From Struthio camelus (lineage: Eukaryota; Chordata; Aves; Struthioniformes; Struthionidae): a stretch of 64,000 nt of DNA. Shown here piece after piece: positions 53,769 to 64,000 of this stretch. How positions within the stretch are numbered: the first letter of the stretch is position 1; each line of letters starts with the position of its first letter. The stretch spans positions 7,812,001-7,876,000 of the forward strand of contig NC_090947.1 of the NCBI RefSeq assembly GCF_040807025.1, in the 5' to 3' direction. The notes beneath the pieces were generated by a model that was given only the letters and a program-made list of their open reading frames with translations, was not told where the DNA came from and made no database searches. Position numbers and translations under genes: made by a program.

Positions 53769-55567
53769 TGAGGGGAGAGGGGCGGGCGTTGGGGCAGCCC
53801 CCCGCTTGGCAGGGTGGCGGCGGCCCTCACCGCCGTTTGTCGGGGGCCGCCGCAGCTCCCCGGGGGGGCGGCGGGGTCGAGCCGTCGTCCCGTGTCCCCC
53901 CCCCCCCCCCCCGGCGATGCTGGCGGCGGGCGGGTGGCACCGGCTGCCGCTGCTGCCGCCCGAGGAGGGGGAAGGCGGGTTCGCCTCCAGAATGGGCTAC
54001 CCCGGCGTGACACGGCGTTTAAACGTTTCGTTGGTTTCTAAATTAAAGTCCTTCCACTTCGTGAGCGTGCTGCTGGATGTTTATTTCAGATTTTTTCCCT
54101 CTCCCGTTCCCTTCCCACCTTTCCCTCTCCTTTGGTGACAGCAGCGACATGACGTGATAAACCGAGGGGATATTCGACCCCTTTAAATTTAGTATTTGCG
54201 CTTGTTAGTCTACAGCACGCTGACATAATTTTTAGTTGGGATCTGCCTGTCGGTTCATATGTTTCCCTTTGCAAGCAGGGCTGCGGTATTCAAACGGGTG
54301 GGCAGCTGCCAAGTGATGAGTGCAGGATGAAAGCTTGGTACAGTAGGAAAGATACTGAACTAGGGGCAGAGAGACTGAGCAGAAGTTGTTACTGCAGCGT
54401 ATGATTTTGCAGTGACCCCCGAGAGGTAGGGTTGGTGGGAGGACTCTTTGCTGGGAAGAGAAACCAGGTTTAGTCTGTTTACTTGGATAGCGGTACCGAG
54501 GCCAAATTAAGAGAGTTCCCCCTGAAAACCCCGTCAAACAAAACCCCAAAACGATAACAAAATTAGCGGAAGTTAGCTCCTAAGAACGGCCTGGATGCAT
54601 AGAGAAGAAAGTAGGGGGACGTAGATTTGTGGTGTCAGTGCTGAAAGATGCGCACAGGTTTCCAGTTTTATTTTTGTTTTTAGTCCCCTAAGTGGAAAGT
54701 GCTTGTGTGTTTCCAAAGGGCAAGTAGGGATAAGAGCTGTGATTAGATTATTTTATCGGTGAAGAAGGAAAAGACTATTTAACCAGTGACAAGGGACTAG
54801 GTAAAATGTCACAGTAAAGAAGCTCAAACTGTTTCTTATAAATTGGTGCATAACCATCCTTCTTTCAGAGAGAGAGGATTTTGCATGTGTTAGGTCACTT
54901 AGAAAACGTGTTAGTTACAGTGAAATTGCATACGTATACTTTATTATGTAAGTAGTAACATTCCATATGTTGAATGAACGTCACTTGCATTTGTAAAGAA
55001 AAATATGTTAAAATATTTTATTACTGCTGTAATCTGACATGTATGTTTTAAAATTTATGCTTTTTTAAAAAATGGGAAACTGATTTTTCTGGAAAAAGAG
55101 ACAGGAGTCTTGGAAGGCTGAAACTGGTAGGAAGAGGGAGATATGAGTGGTTTTTTTTTTTTTTTGTTCTCTCTTTCTTTGACCTTCTTGAGCGTTCTTC
55201 CTATAAGCAGAGGATTATAAAATCCATATCCAGCAGCTCCACTTGTATTGTTTTAATAGATACCACAGAGGAGGACAGTGCTGTGCTGTTTTGTGCAGAT
55301 ACAAAACAGAAAAAAAAATGGTTCTTGCCCCAGACAGCGTACAATCTAAGAATAGCCTAAAATAATAGGATACAGACAGATGGTGAGTAAAGATGAATGA
55401 GACACTATTGGTAAGCCTGATGGATTCTGGCCACCACGCAGCAGGACCCTGACTGTTGCCAGTTCATCCAAACATCATGACGATGGAGAGCTTTCAAGGG
55501 GGGCTAGAAGGAAAGAACAAAACTGCGTTATGAGCGTCGGCTGTGAAGTGCAGTGTGGGTCACAGTA

Positions 55568-55609
55568 TGAAAATGGGGGTGGGGGGTGGAGGTGGAGGTG
55601 GGGGGTGGA
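55568..55609 (+). repeat. G-rich GGGGTGGAGGT repeat
   Basis: Short imperfect repeats of GGGGGTGGAGGTGG on the + strand, able in principle to form a G-quadruplex in the nascent ABI2 intron. Confidence 0.6.
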
Positions 55610-58488
55610 GGTCCCCAGCCAACTGGAGATAGGTTTTGGGCCTTTTGGTATTGACTGAGAAACCACAGTGAGGGGTTATTCTTGAGAAGAGTTCCAACTT
55701 GAAGGCCTTCTGGATTTAGTAGACCCGAGTGTCCTTGTAACAAATCTACCAGGGAACCCTCCCCACACTCGTGGTGTCTCTTACCAAAATTGCATAAACT
55801 CTCGATACACAAAGCTGTCTTTTTTTTTTTCCTCTTAAAAAATGGAAAAAGGTAAATGAGTATAATTAACAGCATTGCTAGTTTTACCTCTAAGAGTACT
55901 TATTATTCCACAATTATGTCCAAATTGCGTCCAGAAAAGTAGCCTTGCGTTTTGTGCTGAAGATGGATGGACTTGTGATTGCATGCAACTGTGTGGAGAG
56001 TAATCTCCCCAAAAGTCATGTAGCGAGGAGGGATTAATTCTACTGCAATCTTGCAGTGTTTCATTGTTGACGGAAGTTTTTTGTCATGGATATTCTTGAG
56101 ATCTCTTAGAGGAGGCTCAGAACATGACAGATCTGAACTTGATCTGTTGAATGGTAGGCAGTACAGTGATTGGGGCATTGAAGTCCTATCACATTGACCT
56201 GTATTTGTCGGTAGAAAAGCTGCTCCCTTTTTCTATACCGGTTGGTGCTTTGAGGTTTTTGTGGTTTTACTTTTAAGTACAGAAATTGCTGCAAAAGTCA
56301 GTAGTGGCATAGGTCAGTCTAATAAAGAATTGGAAGTATAGTGCAAAGGTGAATGTCATTTTTCCCCTTTAGCAGTATCGTAGCATCTTCAGAATAATCA
56401 AGCGTGTAATCTCTTACATATGGGAATTGCTAGTTCATAGCAGTAGAGCTGCGATTGCAGCTCGTTTGACCTGTTCATATGAAATGAAAAGTCCATTCTT
56501 TGAAGTCTTGGCAGTGTTTGATTAAGCAAATTGTGATTGATACTTATTGAGCTTGATTACTACAGCGAGAAGGGGGATGTTAAATACGTTGTTATCCTTC
56601 CCGAGAATCTGTGATACAGTGGTACTTCAGAGCACATCAACTTAAAAACTTACAACAAATGAGTGGGAAGCACAGCAAATATATAATAAATGGAATTGCA
56701 GAAATGAAGTAAGAAGGCTACTGTTTTGGCAAGAAAAGCTTTTCTCATTTTTTGCTCTTGAACAAGGCTTATTCTTTTTTAAGTTTTCTTACTCGGTTAA
56801 GTCAGTCTCCCAGCCCTCCAGCCAAAAAATTACCTACTAAGGTGATATGTTTTTAAAGAGGCACTACTCTCTTAAAGAGGAAAATAAATTGATAGAACAA
56901 AAACTTAAAGAACTTCTCCACTTACATAGTACAGCAATTATTTTAATAACTTTTTTATGATTATGATTTTACTTGAAATAGGAATAGCAATAATTCAGTT
57001 CTTAAAATAAATGCATAAGTTGTTCACTTTAATTTGCTTATATTGCTACAAAAGTCCAGTAACTTTTCTTACAGAAAGTTTTTATTCTTCTAGTAACTTG
57101 GAGAAATCATAGTTACTTTTATGTCATAACTTTTTTTTTAAGAAAAGAGGAAAACGTGTTTAGGAGGATGTTTTTATTTAGGAGGGTGTTTTTGTTGGAG
57201 CTGACACAATGTCAGTCAGAGGTTAAATTTTATACTGTCTGCTGAAAGCATTACGTTCTAATGCTGTTGTCTGTTACCAGGTTGAATCCTAGTCTTAACT
57301 GTGCAACAGAGTATTTCTATAAAATTTCTGTGAAATTTGATTATCTGATGTACTTGATATAAAAAGATGCAGTTACATGTTATTGACTTATCTGAGTCTT
57401 TCATAAAGCACAGAGAATAGTTATACTGGTCAGTGTGCCATGTTTACATAATTTTCATGTTCCTGCGCTATTTTTGATCAGGAGTATCCTAAAAAGTCTG
57501 AGTTTTGATGGTCTAAAAAAAACCCCACCCTAAATAATTATGTTATATGCACATCTCATTACTACTATACTCAAGTAAATTCCAGCATTATCTTTGCCTG
57601 TGCGCTTTCTTAGCACTTATACTGTATAAGCCTCTTCTGGAATAATCTTTTGTTTCTTTCTCATGATCATCACTCTTTTAAAAAAAACAGCTTTTCATTT
57701 CATGCAGCGCATGTAGCTTTCTAGAGTAACTGAATGCTTGCATGTATTAACTCATTTTTGAAAAAGAATCAGAAAAAATTATTAGTTGGAGCCTTTTGCC
57801 CAGTAAGTATCTAGCAGAAACAGATTTAAAAAGGGGTTGGGGGAGAGGAAGAGAAAAAATAAGAAGAAAAAAGTCCTGCCGGCAAAGCTTGCCTGCAGAA
57901 TTGAGTGAAAAGCCAAGCCTCCATGTCCTGTCCAGCTTTCAAAAGGAGCCCTGGGATTTCTGTCTGCTGCGCTCTCTAGATTCTTCTAGCAGGCTCTGTG
58001 TTTCTTAGTCTTTCAACAATATGATGCTTTACTTGTCAACTATAGTGACTGGAAAAGAAGAGTGAGCTTCCAGTTCTCGTGACTTCATAGTCTTCAGGTT
58101 GCCATGGCTGTACTGAGTTTTATTTGCCAAACTAGCCTTCTGGTATTTATGAGGGAAAGGATGGGAAGTAGATCTTTATTCCTGTTCTTGAATATTCTGT
58201 CCTCCTGAGTATTAGAAGTACCAGCCTTCAGCCCCTGCAGATAACTTTGTTTAAATAGGCATAAAGGTGAAAGCTATTTGATTCTAAGCAATTTTATTAC
58301 AGTCCACAGATTGATCTGTTTCATACTTGTTACCCACATACCTATTACTTTTACTATGATTTTCTTAGCAAAACAAGTAGCTGTAGCTTTGGAAACATCT
58401 TCTCATAAGTTGGGCAAAAGAATAGAGCATCTATTAACATATGGAAGGCTTTTTGCAACTGTAAAGAGTAGAAAAGTAGCTTTCATTA

Positions 58489-58517
58489 CCCCCCCCCCCC
58501 CAAAAAAAAAAAAAAAA
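58489..58517. repeat. Poly(C)-poly(A) junction
   Basis: Thirteen C directly followed by sixteen A. This is a likely slippage hotspot or sequencing-sensitive site. Confidence 0.85.
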
Positions 58518-61500
58518 GGGAATTAAATAGCCCAGACCACTGTGGAGGAAAACTTCTACCTCTGGATTTTTTCTAAATTACAGAAATAGTGATCCTTTAC
58601 AAATAAACTTTAATATGACGATTCTGCTGAGTTGCTTATAATGGCCTGTATCATACGCTTACTTATGTAAGTATATGTGGAACTGCTGGCAAATTCGTTT
58701 ATGAACAAGTTTGAGAAAGATCTTTGTTCTCTTTTATGGAGATGAAGTGTGGATCACCTTAACAGAAAGACAACTGAACTGGATTTTTTGAATTTACTTA
58801 GTAATCAGAACTGTAGGTTGTCAGGATTTTCAACCTTTCTGTTCCCTACGTTTGTTTCTTTTATAATCCAGCTATGATGAAGAGTTTGTGAAGCTTAGTG
58901 TTGATGGAAGGCTTGTTCTGCACACATGAAAGTAGGTATTGATGAGCTCCAGGGAATATTGGTCCAGAAGTTCAGAGTGATACTGACTAATTAAAACTCC
59001 TAAAAACGTATTAGGAAACTGGCAAAATGATGATAATGGATATATGGACATACCTGCTTATAGTATCTCACTCATAAGTGCAATGAGTGTTTTATAATGC
59101 ATAGGCATATCTCATCTACCGGGTTACATTAGGGTTTCGTAAAAACGTGATTTAAAACTGAAGTAATATACCTGAGGGAATATTACTCCAGTACGCTCTT
59201 TTGGCAGTGGCATTTATTTACGTTTGTTATTATCACTGAAATCCAACGCTTAAGCTGTGCAAACTAAGCTTAATGATTACCAAAACTGTACGTGGCCACT
59301 GTTTTTCTAATATAAAGGAGCGATGCTTTCTGCAGATTTGCAGTAGCTGGCTAAGTAAGTGAAGGTCTCATTACTTTCTTCAGTGTCTTCCCTCTGATGC
59401 TCTCTCCTGTTCAGTCTGCAGATTACTTACAAGTGATTTCACAATCTGTTCCCTTTTCTCTGCATTCCCTTCAGGTGGAAGGTTTTTTTTTTGTGAAGGA
59501 AATAACTGGATGATGGACTGTGGTCCAGCTGCTAGTAATAGTAGTAATGATCTTTATGAGTTCTTTTACTTGCTCTGTTCTTCCTTCCCTTTTGCCCACT
59601 GTGTCACCAAGTGCCTAGCCTGTGATAATTTAAAGGAAGGTTGGCAAATGCTATTGCTTAGAGGGGAATGTTATCTAGCTTCCATGTTGTGTTATCAGGA
59701 TGTGCAAAACAACCCTCCTTCTGAAGTGACACTAAATATTTTTAATATTTATGACAAAGTTAGAAGTAAGTTTCTTTGATTTGAATTCTCTAAAATAAAA
59801 TTCCAGAGTGGTATTTCAGTGGCAAGATATGCCTGCCCAGTTGTAACTGTATTAAAAGCTTGCACAAATTGTTACTGTGTGTCTGCTCTATGCTCAAGGT
59901 TTACAGGGAGCTTTTTGGCCTGTAAGTTTTGTGAGGATCATCTAGGTATAGGGCCATCTTGTCTATTTTCTTTTAAGTCGGTTAGTGTAGCTGGTAAAGT
60001 TGGTGAAGTATTTATCACTCAACCACTGTACTTCCCCTTGCATTAACTGTGCTGTGTTTCGCCAGGAGAGCTAATGTAATGCATTTAATAGTGTCACAAG
60101 TTCAAATTGGGGTTCAGGAAGAGTAAGATTGATTCTCTGTTAAGTGCATGTGGAAGTAGCATGAGTGATTTTTGTCAGTGGTAATGGGAATTGCTAGTGA
60201 TGATACTATATAAATGTGAAAATAGAATTTATAAATATGCAACTTGTTATTAAAAAGAAAGCAAATCTGGTAACATTAAATGGTAGTTAAAAGTGGAATC
60301 TAGTAGTTCTGTTCCGTAGTTTATTTCCTGATGGTAGTTATTGAATAATATTGATCAAAAATTGTAATGCAGAGTAGCAAGCTTCTGCGTCCTGCACTTA
60401 ACAAGCTGTCTGAAATTTACAGCCTGTTCCTTGTATTTTATTTGCACGTGCAGTCATTAATCTTTGTGGCTTAGTGCTGTAGGTTTTAAGGTAGGAAGTG
60501 GTGCACCACGATGGTGTACCATCTAAGAGGAGACCTTTTCCAATAAGTGCTTACCAGCGTAAGATTTTTTCACTCGCTTGTGTTGAGCAGAATATTTATT
60601 GGAGAAGAAAAGAGATTTATGTTAACTACCATGTTTTGCAACAAATTTTCAGTGGCATCTAAATACCAAGCTGCTGGCCCATTTTTGCTGGACTTTGTTT
60701 TCGGATATTATGTTTTGACAATTAATTGTTTAACTGCAACTAACTTCTTGCTTAGTAATCTACATTCTGTAAATTTTGCTGGATGCCCTCAACTGGAATT
60801 TTAGTTATTGCACTACTCGTGTATGAAGCGAAACTATACATCGGTAGATGAAGCATGTAATGGTAGCACACCAAATTTAGGTGCATTTCCTCTTTTCAGA
60901 GTAGGCAATTTTTGCTGAAGTGAATGAAATAACGTGCCCTTGCAAATGAGTTGTGGCTTTTCAGTGAGAAATTTTAATTTTCTGGTTCCCAGCTACAACT
61001 GGCAAGTAGCACTATCAAATTTGTAGTGTTATACTCTGAATTATGGATTCTATATATGCTGTCCCTTTTTTCTGTAGCTTATGTCCCAGTAGATGTCATT
61101 GTAATATCTATTCTTAGAGGTCTTTCAGTTTGAAATACAAGTGCTTGTTTTATTATTTTTTGCTTACTGTTACTGTAGTGAGGTAGTTGGTTTATGCTCA
61201 GTGAGTTGCAGGGTGAGGGACTAGTGTTACTTGGTTTGGGGTTTTGTAAGTCGTCTTAGGTTGGTTATACACATAGCCGATGCTGGTTTTGTGCTAAGCT
61301 CATAAATGAAGTATAATATTTTTTCTTAAAGTTTAAAACTGTTCTAGCTAAACGTGAATGTTTTTATTAGGGTAACTTGTAACGTCATTATGAGTTTACT
61401 GCTCAAGTACGTATGAATTCTGTCACAAACGTCTTGGGAATAATTTTTGGGCTTTTTGTCTATCTGGTTGCTGTTTTGTTGACGTTAACTTATACTGTAG

Positions 61501-61551
61501 ATCATATCAGGTTTTTAAAGCTATCCTTTGAGAAGATCATATCATGACTAT

Positions 61552-61737
61552 TAAATTGCAACTTCAGCGGGTATTATCAACAGATTCGAGAGAAGCCTGA
61601 GCCATTGCTGTTTGAAGATGCTTATTTCAATCTGCATGCCATGATTATCAAAATGCTTTATTCTTCTCAGTTTTCAAACAGATGTTTATACAAACATAAA
61701 TATGTAAACTTCAAAGAACTGTTTCTTATATTGTGAA
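61552..61737 (+). other. Open block with downstream AATAAA in ABI2 intron 1
   Basis: A frame of about 60 codons without an early Met includes Y-Y-Q-Q-I-R-E-K-P-E-P-L-L-F-E-D-A-Y-F-N and L-H-A-M-I-I-K-M-L and ends at TGA. It is followed by U-rich sequence and AATAAA at 61794-61799. It resembles a cryptic terminal exon, but its frame does not join ABI2 exon 1 at the nearest acceptor. Not recognised; may be chance. Confidence 0.15.
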
Positions 61738-64000
61738 CTACTGTCAATTTTTTTTGTATATCTACCATCTGCCGTAGTATGAATTCTGTTGGAAATAAAA
61801 GATAAAGCAAGCTGAAGATCCTGGTATTTGACTTGTTACGGGAAGAAGGAAATGGGTAGGCAAATTATTGGGAGATGGATGCACCTCACTAGAATGCAGA
61901 CATTCTTTCGTTCTTTTTGGTCAACGTTTCTGGTAAAGGACTAAGATAAACCTTGCAAGAATTTCTGTGAGGTTTTGGTTTTTGGTGTTAGTATAAAAAT
62001 AGGTTGACTGTATTCGGGGAAGGGGAAGGTAGTTTACACTTACATTTTAAGAGCTGAAGGAAATCTTTCCAGCATACCTACCTAGAATAAAGATTAAGTA
62101 CATTTCACTTTTCAGTGGCTTATGATAGGAGGGTGTAAAAAACATATTTACTTGCATGTCAGTTTTGAATATAACGTTTCATTGATGAGATTGAGGGTTT
62201 CGGACAGACTGGCCCAGTGTTTCCAGCAGTGGAGGCCAGATAGGAAGTTTCTCTTTGTCCAGTGCGTTGTTGACTGGGTGGCTATGGCAGTGGCTCTAAA
62301 TTTTGTGCTGTGCATGGGAATACTAAGCCATTCACATTCTGAGACGCGCGAAGGCCTTCCCTAATAGGCTTGTCCCATGTTGAAGGGTTGAGATTGGATG
62401 GGCTGCCTGCTGGACCATCCTGAAAAAGATTTAGATTTATAAACTCACATTTGTAGATTTAAAAACTCACATTTAAAGTAGCTGAGTAAATGAATTCTTA
62501 CTCTTACCCACCTAGAAACCTTTAGAATGTAACATGGTAAGAAATTAAAGCAGTGCCTCCCAAAAGCTGCAAATACAGGCTTTGCTGCTGTTGGGATGGT
62601 CAGGGATGGCCCCTCAGCTCGTCTCATGTCTCTGCTTCTATTTCTGCCTGTATCCCTGTGCCTAGTCCGTTCCTTACTGATCATTGATGAGCTGGTCCAG
62701 GTAGCTAAACTGTCAGAAAGCTAACAAGGACAAGAAAAAATCACTGAGTTTGCTCAGTGAGAGTGTGAAGCCAAGGAGGAAGTGGGGATGAAGTAGGGAA
62801 GGAGTGGGACCATCCCTGCTGAGGACCGTGAGCTGTTAGACTGACTCTGATAAGATAGGAGTGAAGTTCTTCAAGACATTCGAGCATCAGACTCAGTTAT
62901 TTCAATCTGTTGCTCAGTACCAGTGATGCTGCTTGAGCCGGAAGGTTAGTAGTGAAAATGTTAATATTTCTTTTTTCTCTTTTCGGTTCTATTGGAAACT
63001 GAGCAGTAGGGGCAGACAGCTGTTAAGCAGGGCAGGATCGTGCAAAATAACCTTAAGGAAATATGTGACTTTTGAAAGCAGAATTAGTGCTTATCTTTCT
63101 ATGTAGTTTGTGTCACAGAACAATCAAATTAAGTCTTGTAGTTGCTGCTGCTCCTCTTAGCAGACAGGGATATATAAACATAGCTTAAATAGTATTGTTT
63201 TTAGCCTATTTTTTCTTCGAAGAGAAAATTTCAGTCTGTTCCACAAACAAAATATGAAGCTGTTGCTGAGTGAGTAGTATAGTATGAATTCAAGGTATAT
63301 TAAAATGCCTTGATTAGTTTTAGTCATAATTCCAAAATAGTATGTGTTTACTGAATATGCAGTACAAATTCTCATAATGATATTGAAGTGTGTCCTACTA
63401 CTGTAAGTTTGAGGGGTACTAGATGTTGCTAAGTTTGCAGTTTTCTCTTTTTTTGAGCAGCTGGTAAGTTTGTAAGTTGGCACGAGAAGTAGAGCTGCTT
63501 TATGTGAGAGAGGCAGAATATTTGCTGCAGAGTGCAAGTATTTGTACTCCACATAAGTTTGTTGAATTAAAAAATAATCTGTGGGAACTTGTGGAGAGTG
63601 TAAATGTGTTCAATATTCCAAGTTAATTGGCTATCTTGAATTAGTTAACATACGTTTATCTGTTTTAGGGGAGATGAGCATGAAGAATCTGTCCATAGAG
63701 AGACTTATACCCCTCCACCCCGGTTATATAATGGAATACTAAAGACACTATGCCATAAGTAAATGTAAAGTTTACAGTCATTTTCACTGTGCATAAATAT
63801 ATCTGAAAGGAGAAGCAGTACAAGCAAAAGAACAATCCTCCACCCCCCACACCACTACAAACAAAATAGGAGGCTGAGAGGGATGACGGACATCGGAGAT
63901 ACTGAATAATCTTCATATGAGTAGGACCTGGAAAAGGGGGCTGTTATCTCTGAGAGAAAGTATAAAATAAAAGAATATGCAAATAATGTTATGAACCAGG

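Overview
The window is vertebrate nuclear DNA, most likely from a bird. Three conserved genes stand in tandem on the + strand in their known order: the 3' end of NBEAL1 (last three coding exons, 888-4601), all of CYP20A1 (13 coding exons, 19221-35780) and the first coding exon of ABI2 (53568-53684). Bird origin is inferred from a clear CR1 LINE fragment, the sauropsid non-LTR family, in a CYP20A1 intron, and from the compact 16.5 kb CYP20A1 gene. The species cannot be named from the sequence.

Layout. 1-4601: NBEAL1 introns and final exons. 4602-about 11650: probable very long NBEAL1 3' UTR ending at an AATAAA. 11660-18400: minus-strand remains of a fourth gene, not expected between NBEAL1 and CYP20A1 from the human order. 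Four blocks are colinear with alpha-aspartyl dipeptidase (peptidase E, family S51). They are decayed: the segment after the nucleophile serine is deleted, one splice donor has lost its G, the last block is frame-broken, and the 5' part plus the Gly-rich GGGNTF exon were not found. 18480-19420: CpG-rich CYP20A1 promoter and exon 1. 19221-36060: CYP20A1, with the CR1 fragment in intron 6 and a diverged tandem array of about 164 bp units in intron 9. 36060-52980: intergenic DNA with simple repeats only. 52990-54010: CpG-island promoter of ABI2 with ETS and NRF-1 type sites, four YAACGGTCGCC boxes and an upstream ORF closing two bases before the ABI2 start. 53685-64000: part of ABI2 intron 1.

Roles. 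NBEAL1 is a BEACH-WD40 protein of membrane traffic, CYP20A1 an orphan cytochrome P450, and ABI2 an adaptor of the WAVE actin-regulatory complex. They share no pathway; their grouping is ancient synteny. The most unusual content is the aspartyl dipeptidase relic, further exon-like blocks inside it that I could not identify, the intron-9 repeat array, and the ABI2 leader architecture. Exons were placed by reading GT-AG sites and phases by eye against remembered family sequence; no alignment was run.
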